From Paragorgia papillata (Eukaryota; Cnidaria; Anthozoa; Scleralcyonacea; Coralliidae): a stretch of 64,000 nucleotides of DNA. A program made the position numbers and the translations under genes. The notes under the pieces are model-generated. The model saw only the letters and a list, made by a program, of their open reading frames with translations. It did no database searches and had not been told where the DNA came from. The stretch spans positions 902,001 through 966,000 of the forward strand of contig JAWNZC010000367.1 of the NCBI GenBank assembly GCA_035771165.1, in the 5' to 3' direction. Shown here piece by piece: positions 41,423-52,950 of the stretch. How positions within the stretch are numbered: the stretch's first letter is position 1; each line of letters opens with the position of its first letter.

Positions 41423-42472
41423 AAATGGACTGTACAGCTATATTCTTAGCACTATGAATTTGACAAGCTAATAAAATACCAGAAAAATTTGGATAATTAA
41501 ATGGTTGTAATGTTGTACCTCCTACACAATTTTTAGTCAAATTCCTGCACTGATAGTCTCTCCATTGACAATTAAAACTATCTCGTGTTATCGATAGTAA
41601 AATCAGAAAAGTCCATCCAGACAGGAATGGGTTACAAACATAATAAACAATTGGCAAATTAAAAAAATATTAATATTTAATTAACCTAAACAGTAAACAC
41701 TACTATACTAAAATGAGAATGGGAATAAATTCATAATTACTGTACCAACAAAATCACAAAAAAACATTTCTTGTTATTTCCTATTTTCATCAATACAGAT
41801 TTCCTTTAAAAAACCAAACACTACTTGAGAACACTACTAGATCCTCGTATACGCCGAGCAAGTCTTCAAAGCATACGTTTGCAAAGATGGGAAAGCAAGA
41901 TGATACTCGAGGTCTGTCACCACTTCAGTTAATATCGTTGATGAATCTCGCCAAACCGTGTTCGAAGAGTCACCACGAACAAGGGATGAATGAAAATGTA
42001 TTTGAACTGAAGACGACCATCGAGTGAAGCTGATCAAGTACACGGCCGATAAATATGCACTCTTTTTGTACTTATCTTATAAGTCTGTTGTCCATTTGGG
42101 CTTTGTCAGAGTTGTCAAACCATTGACATTGTTGATTGTTGTATAGTAAGCTGAATCTAAAATCACTCTGTTAACAATCCATCGATTCAAATTTTGTTTG
42201 CAAAAGTTTGTTCTTGTAAGTACTGGAGTATTAAACATTTTAAATGCATGCTCGCTTCAATAGACCAGTAATTCATCAAAAATGCCTTGAATATTCGACT
42301 GTTCACTTGTATTCGACACAATTCGAACGCAAAGAACTCAGCCATGCATGGTGATGGCTCCCCCCCAAGCTTGGCTTCACCCAATCATAGGGCCGGCCTT
42401 ATGGAGTTATCGTTCCAGTCTTTATATAGAGTTCAATGGGCTAGCCAGGCTCATGTAAACAGCCCCTAGGGG

Positions 42473-42633
42473 TTGTTTAAATGAGCCGGGCTAACCAGGC
42501 TATTAACTATATTACACATAAACTAAATCTTAGAAGAAGAATCAGTTTTGTTTAGATGTAAAGTAATCATAACATTGATTTAAATCTCCCAGCTACTAAC
42601 TAGCCCGGCTCATGTCAACAGCCCCAAAATTAT
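42473..42633. mobile_element. 161-bp MITE, TIR ggggttgtttaaatgagccg
   Basis: The left end ggggttgtttaaatgagccg and right end cggctcatgtcaacagcccc make an imperfect TIR of about 25 bp. It directly abuts the right half of the split repeat copy. Confidence 0.7.
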
Positions 42634-42639
42634 AACTTG

Positions 42640-45600
42640 CCAGCTGTCTGAGGTACAATGACGCGGCCTTTGAGGGAGGTACCTATTTAAAATGGACAAC
42701 TTATTAAGTACTGTTTAAAAAACGAGCAGGAGTGTTTTATCAGATATAAAAATAGGTACGCAATGCGTACATGCGGATACTGGTATTTATTTGACGTGAG
42801 AGTCTAAGATAACTAATTGTTTATTGTAAATTCAATTTCATGCAAACATACCAAAACATAATAGTCAGCAAGTTATCAGATTGTGAGCATGAGTAATACT
42901 TTTCAATATTAAAATTCAATAAATCATATAAATCGTTTATAACCAGTTTGTCTTGATCGAGACAGCGGAATATTAACCCAGATCTAAATATACTGTAAAT
43001 AGCTCAGCACCGTTTAGTGTAGATTTGCCGCCATCGAGATATGCAGTTATAAGCATAGTGAGCACAATTTTCAGTCACATGACTGATTAACAACAGTGTT
43101 CTAAAGTCACTTGTGATCTTTTAAAAGCTTCAAGACGGAGCAATACCAGATCGATAGCACACCGCGTGGTTTCGCAAAGAGTATCGGGATGATGCAATAA
43201 TTGCAATTTGTCGACCAGAAAAATAATACCGAAACGCCACCGAAACCTAGACTCGGCTACCTGTGGTAGCCCGAGTAATAAAAAAAATAAAATAATAATA
43301 ATAATAGGTAGGTAATTGAATGTCATGAAAATTTAAATATTTAGATTCACTGAAATAGTAATTTCGCCTCTGAACATGTTGTAATAGTAATATAACCAAA
43401 TATTACGTCTAAATAAATATTTTGAATAATACAACTACCTCGAGTTTTGTGCTGGGCCCTTATATATGTCACAAGATTCTCTAGTATTTTCAGTGAAAAC
43501 TATCTGCAAGATGAGCGAGACATAAACAACGTTGAAAACAGAATTGATAAATTGACAACTTGCAAAGTCCCTATAATCGCATTAAAAAATATGATACTTA
43601 TATCGCTTAATTAACATCTCGGCCTAGCGCTTATCATGTTAACACTTCAAACATTAATTCAAAGGCTATTCAGGTTTCAGAAATATTGATTCGAACGGTT
43701 TAACACTCTTGTCTGAGCAAAAACGCTATAAATCGGCTGCACCCTTCTGCCTTCTTTTTCCCTTCAACATGTACTCTTGCGTCTCACCTATAGAAATAAC
43801 AATAATCGTTAATTTCTAACGATTAACCCCAATCTCTAACGCCTAATACTAAAATATTTGAACTCACGTTTAGGTAAATCGGCAAAAACGTTAACAGGAA
43901 ACGCGGACGCTAATCGCATTTTTAAACAATATGATATTTTTATGTTTTATATGTCTATGTTTTAGACTCTGGTAGCACATGCATTGATGCGTCTCAATAT
44001 ATCAATGTTCGACGCGTTTTTTGAGTAAGTATTGAATACGTCTACATGTAACATAAAAAAATCCCAAGCACGGTTGATTTCTGCCTGTAAACTTATAGCT
44101 AAAACATCTTGGCCGAGCGCCTAACACGTAAATACTTGAAACATTTAATAGTTAAAAGGGCATTCAGATTTCAGAAATATCTTTAATCCGAAGCCAAACA
44201 AGCGCTCACACTGTTTCTTCGTCCTTGGAAAGCTTGTCGTTTAGGCGACAAAGTCGAAACGCGTTACGGAATTATTATAGTATAAATACCTTGTATGCTT
44301 TGATTATGTGATGCTGAGATGAACACAAGAAAGTATTGCATGTATATATGCAGTCACTGCACGCTTGTATTTATAGTATAAAACAACAGTGCATACATAT
44401 ATAAATGTCTACCTGAAGCAAAACTCAACTTTCTATCTTCCATTCGTTGTTCTGGTACACGTTCGTAAACTCTTCGAACATACAAATAAGACTTCTGAAG
44501 TATGCTGATTCGGATCCGCTATTGGTTGTTTCCGTTGATCACGTGATTGACGAAAACGTTCTTACACACACACACACACAAACATACACACACACAACCG
44601 CGCTCATGACATAGCGGATATGGTTTAGCAACCAGTATCCGGAAAAACACAAGGCGAAGCCGAGTGTTTTTATATCTGATAAAACACGAACTGCGAGTTT
44701 ATTGAACGGCTTCAAAAACGAAGCACTTGGTAAGTTCATTGGCGTAGTAAAGTTTGAAAAATAACCTTGTCTAAGCCGAAGTCTAAATCTAACAATTAGA
44801 CAATCTATGTCTAAGTCTAAATCAGGAGGTATCTTTATCATTAATTTCTTTTGAATTTTCTTCATGAATTATTAATGAGTTTTTGAACCATGTTAACATA
44901 TACAAAAGGAACTCAGAGGTAATTAATAAAGCAGTTCACTTTCTAGCTTTGACGTGTTGGAGGGCTGTGGAACAACATACGACAGGACTACAGATTTTGG
45001 ACCAAAATATATCTTGTAAGTTTAGACTCTACAGTTTATATTTTCATGTGAACCAAGAGATACGACATTCTTGTACTTATAGCTACACGACGAAGGTTAT
45101 AAATGCCGAGTCGATGCTTTGTGAATATAGCACGCGATACTTTCAACATAAGTTCGTTATTTTTATTGCTAGAGCAGTGTAAATTTACAGTACAGCCAAA
45201 AACTGGTATGCGTCCGTTGGTCTTAATCAGGTACAACCGTACAAGAAGTCTAATGCAACTGACCTTTTGCCTTGAATATTTGCTCTTCATTATTAGAATC
45301 ACAACAATGCCGTGGACACCTATTTATTATTTGTAATAAGTAAAAACATGCCCTTTAAACAGGTAGAGGTAAGGCTTTGGGTTGAGTTAGGGTTACATGT
45401 AGTTCGTGTTAGAAGTTAGGATTAGCGTTAGGGTTATAATAAACTGTTGAAGAAGGTGAGGGGCGAAAGCGATTATAGCGCCGTTTTAAACCCTGAATTA
45501 TTTTATTTCGTTTCTAGAATTATATATTGGAACTAGATACACTCGGTTTATATAGCATATACAGTGTTCTGAATAATATACCATGTAATGAGTTTGGGGA

Positions 45601-45740
45601 TACTGTATGTATTTTGAATACAGCATTATTTCAAAGATTGAATAATCCTGTTGAATCAACAGATCTCGTTTAATGCTTTTAATAATAAATCGCGTGTACG
45701 TACTCTCTCTCATTCACATCTCGTTCTCCACGGTTCATGG
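42640..45740. other. No recognisable gene; short repeats only
   Basis: Contains an (ATA)n tract at 43288-43306, a (CA)n tract at about 44563-44598, an ataagcactg-free AT-rich middle, and the dispersed repeat at 44840-44885 (see 8896). Open frames at 43087-43326, 44539-45336 and 45498-45713 show no motif I recognise. Confidence 0.4.
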
Positions 45741-45751
45741 TCTCTATTCTC

Positions 45752-46146
45752 AGGCCTGCGCTAAACGTCGCACAATAGACGAATTTAATTCAGAAGAATT
45801 TAATCGTTTGAATTTTATTCGACGAAACTGCGACCTATAACTCGATTAAATTCGACACACGAATTAAATTCGTCTCAGCAATTAAATTCGTCTGAGTCAG
45901 ACGGATAGTGCGACGATAATGCGTGTTCGAGTTACACGACGACGAATTATCGTCGCGTCGAATTAAATGTTTCTCTTCTGTCTGTAACAATTCGGTGCTA
46001 TGTTTTCAAGAAGTCGTTTTCAGTATCCACGAGTTGAAGTAAAAATAATTAAATTCGACTGAAATTCGACGTTTAACTCGACGTCGCATCACAGACGAAT
46101 TTAATCGAATTAAATTCGTCTATTGTGCGATGTTTAGCGCAAACCT
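45752..46146. mobile_element. 395-bp MITE, TIR aggcct...aaacgtcgcacaat, copy 2
   Basis: The left end aggcctgcgctaaacgtcgc and right end ending gcgatgtttagcgcaaacct bound a body of gaatttaatt/cgtc inverted blocks. It shares ends with 22918-23109 but has about 200 bp more interior. Confidence 0.75.
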
Positions 46147-46169
46147 TAAAGTCTCTCTTGAAGTCTGGC

Positions 46170-47792
46170 GAGTGTAGACAAAAGTCGAGGGTCGAGGGTC
46201 GAGGGTGGATGTCGAGGGTCGAGGGTCGATGTCGAGGGTGGATGTCGAGGGTCGAAAAAAGTCGAGAAAATGGGAAAATATCGGGGAAATACAGAATATT
46301 TATAAAATCACGAAATGCGTCATTCGATCATTTTCAGGAAGAGCTGTTTGAACGAAACTGTACGCGTGAGGAAGGCGAAGAAAGCACCCAAGAAGTTTAA
46401 AATTTAATACATGTAAATAATTCAGATCCGCTTTAAACGCTAGTTAGGGTCTGCCATCCTTGCGCAAATGTGTTTAATGTTCAGCGCTTGTATCTGAGCC
46501 GCGGAAATATAATTAATATTATCTTGAGTCGATAGGTTCGAATATTACGAACATGATCACAAGACTCAAAATCATGTCATGACAAAAGCTCGCACAGAAC
46601 TTTATAATTCGTATAAGGCCTATTTCAGGCATCTCTGATTTTCTCAAATATATAGGTACGGATAGTTAAAGAAAACTAGAAAACTGGGAGAATTGTCTGT
46701 AGTGATTCACTATTTAGCTTCGCAAAATATATTTTAAATATCTTTTAATATCGAATATCCGCCTGTTTTCTGTCAACTATTTACATGTAACCTATACCGC
46801 TAGTTGATATACGATACATATTTCACAAGCACATTTTCTGATTCTCAATCCTGAGTTGTGTCGAATCGTACGGTCTCAGAGTTTACAGTGGAAAATCTTT
46901 TAAATTACGATGGCAAAGCGATTATACTCGATGGTTGTACGGGGTAGTTCTAGTGAAGACGATTCCGAAGGCCAGCCGAAGCCCGAAGGTCAGTGGCAGT
47001 GGTCTAGTTAATTGGTTGAAGGAGTACCAAGTCGAAGATGAAGACATAAGATTTTCCACTGTAAACTCTGAGATCGTAAGACTCGACACAACTCGGGATT
47101 GAGAATCAGAAAATGTGCTTGTGAAATATGTATCGTATATCAACTAGCGGTATATGTTACATGTCAATAGTTGCCAGAAAACAGGCGGATATTCGATATT
47201 AAAAGATATTTAAAATAGATTTTGCGAAGCTAAATAGTGAATCACTACAGACAATTCTCCCAGTTTTCTAGTTTTCTTTAACTATCCGTACCTATATATT
47301 TGAGAAAATCAGAGATGCCTGAAATAGGCCTTATGCGAATTATAAAGTTCTGTGCGAGCTTTTGTCATGACATGATTTTGAGTCTTGTGATCATGTTCGT
47401 AATATTCGAACCTATCGCCTCAAGATAATATTAATTATATTTCCGCCGGCTCAGATACAAGCGCTGAACATTAAACAAATTTGCGCAACGATGGCAGACC
47501 CGAACTAGCGTTTAAAGCGGATCTGAATTATTTACATGTATTAAATTTTAAACTTCTTGGGTGCTTGCTTCGCCTTCCTCACGCGTACAATTTCGTTCAA
47601 ACAGCTCTTCCTGAAAATGATCGAATGACGCATTTCGTGATTTTATAAATATTCTGTATTTCCCCGATATTTTTCCATTTTCTCGACATTTTTCGACCCT
47701 CGACATCCACCCTCGACCCTCGACATCGACCCTCGACCCTCGACCCTCGACATCCACCCTCGACCCTCGACCCTCGACTTTTGTCTACACTC
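46170..47792. mobile_element. Giant palindromic transposon with 9-bp target duplication (MULE-like)
   Basis: Identical flanks aagtctggc at 46161-46169 and 47793-47801 delimit it. The left arm 46170-46903 (about 734 bp) is the complement of the right arm 47048-47792 at high identity by eye: starts gagtgtagacaaaagtcgag, includes a gggtcgag array, then unique sequence. The 144-bp centre has an ATG frame (46910-47011, 33 codons, MAKRLYSMVVRGSSSEDDS...) of unknown meaning. Very long TIRs and a 9-bp duplication suggest a Mutator-like non-autonomous element. Confidence 0.88.
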
Positions 47793-47804
47793 AAGTCTGG
47801 CACA

Positions 47805-48000
47805 TTCCTCACATTTCACGCACTCGCCTATCACTCATCACTATCAAACTAATCACGAGATTTTACTTGACTACATAAACTACATTAAACAGATAATTTA
47901 TTAACTATTAAACGTGCTCAATTTCCAACACACTCCCCTGTTTGCCTACAACACATTAAATTGTGCACTGAACTTAAAGTAACAATAACAATAACTGTAT
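47805..48000. other. Short spacer between two giant palindromes
   Basis: AT-rich, no feature seen. Confidence 0.5.
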
Positions 48001-48006
48001 AACATT

Positions 48007-49251
48007 AGTGTCCAGCTAATGCTTTGCGCGCTCGCAATGCACCCTCGCGGCCATTTTTCGGGCCACGAAATTCAACAAGTGAAGCAATCCCTCGATATCT
48101 CAGTAATCCTTGCAGTAAATTAATCAATTTATGTTTTTCGTGAGAGCAAAGATGATTTAGTAAGTAGTTATTGTCATATTTTTGATAATATTTGATTACA
48201 CTCAGAGGGCCGTGGAGTTGTATTTCGAGACAAGTATTCGTCGATCGGCGTTTCTTACAAAACCAAACGAAGGCCAGACAAGAGATCGTAACTAAACAAC
48301 GTAGACACTAAATTAGATGCCATCAATAAGAGCTAGCTAGACTCAACGTTTTGTCATTTCAATAAGACGCATTCATACTGCTGTTAGTTTACAAGTGGTT
48401 TACCTGTTGGATTGCATCTCCGATTAGGATTTGTTTTGATTAGGCGCTCTTGTTCTCTGGCGTTTAATTTCCAAATGCAATACTGCAATTTATCGCAGTG
48501 TTTTGTTTGTAGTTGTAGGCTCCTTTCCCTTCGAATAGGCTACAGTAACACAAGAGTGAAGACCATCCAAATATTTTCCAATAACGTGGAGCGTGTATAC
48601 AGTATACAGAAGTGTTATGCACAGTCTGTAAAGTGCGAAATAATATATATGTACTTGAATGGCCGTTGTATTCAAAGCCGTTGTGAATAGAACACTCTGA
48701 CAGATTCGTGGAGTGTCGTTTATAATTATTTTCGACAAATTCTGAGTCAGACATCGTTACAAATCGATTCAAACGACTTTTGGAAGCTTATAATATCATC
48801 GGCTGAGAACCAAACAATAATCAAAACAAATCAGTCCTAATCGGAGATGCAATCCAACAGGTAAACCACTTGTAAACAACTACCAGCAGTCTTATTGAAA
48901 TGACAAAACTTTGAGTCTAGCTGTCTACGTTTAGTTATGATCTCTTGTCTGGCCTTCGTTTGGTTTTGTAAGAAACGCCGATCGACGAATACTTGTCTCG
49001 AAATACAACTCCACGGCCATCTGTGTGTAATCAAATATTATCAAAAATATGACAATAACTACTTACTAAATCATCTTAGCTCTCACGAAAAACATAAATT
49101 GAGTAATTTACTGCAAGCATTGCTCAGATATCGAGGGATTGCTTCACTTGTTGAATTTCGTGGCCCGAAAAATGGCCGCGAGCGTACATGACCAAAGTGA
49201 TCGCGTGCACTCTCATTGTATTGTGAGCGCGCAAAGCATTAGGTGGACACT
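48007..49251. mobile_element. Second giant palindrome, 1245 bp
   Basis: The left arm 48007-48441 and right arm 48818-49251 are complementary with small differences: ends agtgtccagctaatgctttg and caaagcattaggtggacact, inner ends gattgcatctccgattagga and tcctaatcggagatgcaatc. The 376-bp hinge has overlapping short frames without known motifs. No convincing target duplication was found. Confidence 0.85.
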
Positions 49252-49289
49252 CATCCTTTAAGAGTTCAAATGTAAATGTTTTGAATTAA

Positions 49290-50375
49290 AGTGTTAGATT
49301 TGTTCGTTCCTGTTCGTCCTCTGCGTTGTCGCGTATTCGGCGAATCTCGGCTGCAGCAGCGGCATCTCGTTAGGGTCTGAAGACTGGTGCGTTCACGTTC
49401 AACGTTGTCTCTTTCGGTTTCTTGCACTCTCTATCGCACGAAAGCTCCATTGGATATAGATGCCGGACTGGGCGTTCGAGATGAGATTTTCCAGCTCGCA
49501 GTATTGCTGCTCGGACCTGTCTGTCTCTACCAGTGTTCAGTTCCTCCACTATTCCAAGGTTCCACTTTCCGCGGTTTCTTTCTTCCCCTTTTATGATCAC
49601 TACGTCGCCAATTTTCGGAACGTCAGGTTTGCTTCCTGTGTTGCTTTCGTGTCTTTCCCGTAGTGCGCGGACGTACTCCCTCGTCCAGCGATTCAAAATC
49701 GCGTCTTTACACCTCTTCAAGTACTTGGCTCGTTTTCTCAAATCGACATCTCCATGTTGAGGATTCTGCGGCTCAAGGAGGTGACTAGGTCGAATGAAGA
49801 GTAAGGAATTGGGGGTTATGACTGGATGTTGAACGTCGTCTTCAACATAGCCAAGAGGTCGGTCGTTGAGTGTGATCTCCACACTGGTATAAGGACTCGT
49901 CGCAACTCCTTCCAGGTCAAATAGCCGTTACCGATCACCTTGTAGAGGGCTCTTCGTTCGTTTTCCCTCCTATACTGCCCAAATCTGCCGCTTTTTCTTG
50001 CGTTGGTACATGTCTCCACTCAACGTCGCCATGTTCTCGAATTTTCTGACGAATTGCTTATATTCACCATTTCCTCGCACCCAGTGTAAGGCTACACTGC
50101 TGTCGAGCCAGCAATGCAAGCTTGTCACGGTAGGATCTTCTGGTGCATCGCGGACATTGGTTAGCAGGTTGACGGCCATGTGACCCGACACCAACTCGAG
50201 GCGAGGAATGGTGAGTCCTTACTTTGCTAGCCTTGACTTTGCTGCAACCAGGCCTTGATTAACTCCCGACGATTGGGCAACCACGGCATAAACAGCTGCA
50301 GCAACTCCTTTGCCACTGGCGTCTCCAAAGGCATGGCAGGCGATGTCATCGATCGGTTCTTTGTGACCTGAGTAG
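49290..50375 (-). pseudogene. BEL/Pao retrotransposon pol relic, internally deleted
   Basis: In minus-strand order: CHAFGDASGKGVAAAVYAVV and LTIPRLELVSGHMA (RNase H-like start, about 50372-50170), CWLDSSVALHWVRGN (about 50110), a frameshift after VRKFE/RQKIRE with WRHVPTQEKAADLGS in the other frame, then a jump near 49930 directly to LTWKEL and EITLNDRPLGYVEDD, followed by a C-terminal domain (GDVVIIKGEERNRGKWNLG...HLERPVRHLYPMEL, DUF5641-like) to about 49370 and a basic-acidic tail. The integrase catalytic core that should lie between is missing. The right edge is a C run at 50393-50417. Confidence 0.8.
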
Positions 50376-50392
50376 TAATACCCCCCTCCCCT

Positions 50393-51380
50393 CCCCCCCC
50401 CCCCCCCCCCCCCCCCACCTATAGCTTCCAAAGGGATGCCGCCTCATTAATTATTCATATTTTTTTTATTCATTCTCAGGCTCCTTTGGGATCTCCTAAC
50501 CCTAACCATTTTATATACCTCCTAACCATTTTATATAGCGGCGCGTTACGTCATTAGCGCCTAACCCTAGTGTTCTGGAACCCCCTGTTTTTCACTACGT
50601 CATAATCGACTTATTATTTATGCTTCTCCCCAAACCCTAGCTGATACCCAACCCCACGGGTAATACATCATAACCGATAGCTCTCCGACTGATTCCCGAA
50701 GTTACGTCATCAAAAGGCATCCCACTTTCTTCCTTATAAGTATTAGTAATTACCGTTTGATTTATACACCTAGCCTAAATGATAGTTAAACAGTTGTGGG
50801 ATATGTGGACGTACGGAGCATGCGTACAGTAAATTTTAACAAAATAGACGTTCTTTACAAGGGACTAAACAGAAATTGATAGAGACACTTTATATTTTTA
50901 TCTGAAACCTTGTCTTGATGAGTATAGGAAGTTTTGAGCAGACTAAGTGTCTGAATTGGCAGAGATAACGCATAGACTTGAATTAATAGTATATCATGAA
51001 TATTATATTAGTTTATAACCTAAATATTCAAACAGAGTAAGTCATCCTAGAATCATTGCTAACTAAACCTTCGTTTATAAGCGAGGAAATCGTAGGAAGA
51101 TAGAATGAAGAGTCACTTCGAAAAGCCAAAAGAACGATTTTAATTAAGTGTCGAAATATAAACTAAAGGAAAAGCGATTTATTACTTTGAAAGCGTTGCT
51201 ACGCTTTCTGTTACTAAGTGTGATATTTGCATATTTATCCTCAGTGCACGTGCAGGAGACAAAAGAGAAACTCATTAGGGGTCATTAAGAGGATTAAGCG
51301 CTTGGGCAAGTCCAGGCGAGAAGGGCATGTTTGGACGACAAGGAGACACTGAGTTCAAAAATATTTATTACAAATATGTC
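50393..51380. other. C homopolymer then no recognisable gene
   Basis: A run of about 25 C ends the BEL/Pao relic. The rest is AT-rich. A short minus-strand frame at about 51290-51345 reads PNMPFSPGLAQALNPLNDP and could belong to the neighbouring Polinton-like relic, but this is weak. Confidence 0.4.
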
Positions 51381-51386
51381 ATTTAT

Positions 51387-52392
51387 TTAAAACATTTTTC
51401 TAGGAGTGGGATGCCGAGTCATCGTTATAGGATAAGGTCTGCTCCTGAAATGTATTCTCACTTTATAAGCATTATGAGGTTCATTCCTGGGAACCATTAA
51501 GATGTGAGGGTCTTCGTCTTGACTATTATTGACTGTTGTTTCATGTGAATCTTCATCAGAAGAATTTTGATATTTATCATTTTCTTGACGACCATAGTCA
51601 TCTGAGTCGGCTTCCGAAACTTCTTCGTCCGAGTCGTTTTCTCCTGAATCACTTTCATCTCCAGTTAACCATTTTTGCAAAGGTTTCGGCTTTGGGTATT
51701 CAACAGTTGGAGGATGAGTTAGAAAATATGGTTTAGCTACGCTAGATTTAGACGGAGAATCTAACGGAAAGTGTTCAGGTTGCTGGGGTTCAGGTTTTTG
51801 AGGCTTCTTTGGGGTCTCTGTCAAATTTTGTATAACTTTTAGTAGCTGTGTTTGAAGATTAGTTTGAACTTGATACTGCTGGTTCTACAGCTGTTGTTGG
51901 AATGTCAGAAAACGATCGAGTTGATTAGAGTATAGGATGTTCTTTTCATCGGGTGTTAATTGCGGTGTTTGTACAATATCTCGCATTAGCTGTTCTGTAT
52001 TGTACATAGCGTTGACGATTGGAGGTTGCTGATACGATTTCTTTTGAATATATCTGCTTATGTTCTGCTGCAGGACGGAGCTATTTTCTTCGGGTAAAAC
52101 ATTTCGCGCTTTTCACGCTTCCTCGTAGCTCTTCATAAACTCTTGAACATGTCCAGGATTCACTTGTCGTGCCAAAATAGAAATTTGCTGCTTATCCCTC
52201 GGAGACTTGAAGAGTACGATATAGTGTGCGTTGAGGCTGATGTTTCTGGTTTCCTTTCCTTGGTGAAATATATTTTGAACAATATAGATCACTGAGAGAT
52301 TCCTATGATGGCTTCCCTTGGTAAATAAATTTGCAATGAGCTTATCTCCTCCTGATTGATCCATAAGATCATCTAGGACTTGTTACAGGTCT
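51387..52392 (-). pseudogene. Polinton/adintovirus-type packaging ATPase relic
   Basis: Minus strand. The segment starts abruptly at a Walker-B-like VLDDLMDQ (about 52385-52360) and continues GSHHRNLSVIYIVQNIFHQG, then ISLNAHYIVLFKSPRD and ARQVNP, a pattern of A32-like genome-packaging ATPases in Polintons and related elements. After one in-frame stop (about 52111) it runs into a Gln-rich segment and, after another stop near 51886, an acidic tail (GDESDSGENDSDEEVSE) to 51387. The Walker A half is absent, so it is 5'-truncated and inactive. Described only; not rebuilt. Confidence 0.75.
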
Positions 52393-52513
52393 ACCCCGTG
52401 CAGCATCCCGTTGGCTTGGGATCACTAAAACTTTATTTAACAAATAAAACATAAAGCTCCCTCTTCATATGTACTCTTATAAAGGCACGTTTGACTAGAG
52501 GCACGAGGCGATA

Positions 52514-52540
52514 GCCGAGTTATTATTATTATTATTATTT
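52514..52540. repeat. (TTA)n microsatellite
   Basis: Eight or so TTA units just after a gaggcgatagccgag hinge motif at 52506. Confidence 0.9.
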
Positions 52541-52686
52541 TGTGTCTATGTTTCGAAATGGCAATCATTACGTCATCCCATCAGGCCTTGCGCGGCTGAT
52601 GAATCGTGACCAATGCTAATCTTCATGCTATTGCTTTCTTTCTTCGCTTTCCTGAACCCTGATGTCTAATGAAGTTGTTTGAAGTC

Positions 52687-52831
52687 TGTAGTAAACTCTC
52701 TACGTACTAATATAATAATAAGCGAGATATCTTGTCGGTTTCATCACATAATATTGAATGACAACGAATACATTAGTTATGGTTAGATATTAATTAATTA
52801 CTTATAATTGACAGGATATCATGTTACTACA
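52687..52831 (-). repeat. 3' LTR of the Gypsy element (145 bp)
   Basis: It starts tgtagtaa and ends ttactaca, so it has TG..CA ends and an 8-bp inverted terminal motif. Over its first 110 bp it differs from the other LTR by only a few bases; its inner end carries about 16 extra bases. Confidence 0.85.
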
Positions 52832-52842
52832 TCTCCTCCCTT
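52832..52842 (-). promoter_or_regulatory. Polypurine tract
   Basis: The plus strand tctcctccctt is a purine run on the coding strand, directly adjacent to the 3' LTR as expected for plus-strand DNA priming. Confidence 0.7.
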
Positions 52843-52950
52843 ATTGGATAGTAGGTACTCTGTTATAGATACTTTTTTTAATATGAACTCAGAACTTCAG
52901 TTTCTAAATTGTCTTAATATTAACTTGTGAAACATTCATCAGAATTTAAC

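Larger units (their letters stand above)
40157..42438 (+). mobile_element. 2282-bp P-superfamily-like element
   Basis: The TIR of about 37 bp starts cattgaactctatataaaga (40157) and its complement ends at 42438. An 8-bp duplication, ggctagcc, lies at 40149-40156 and 42439-42446. CA..TG ends with an 8-bp duplication suit the P superfamily, and the interior has a THAP-like exon at 40756-40866, as P elements do. No transposase catalytic region was recognised, so it is probably non-autonomous. A MITE is nested at 40921-41422. Confidence 0.6.

Noticed and set aside
49370..49760. Plus-strand frames at 49387-49760
   Set aside because: They are shadows of the BEL/Pao coding sequence on the minus strand.
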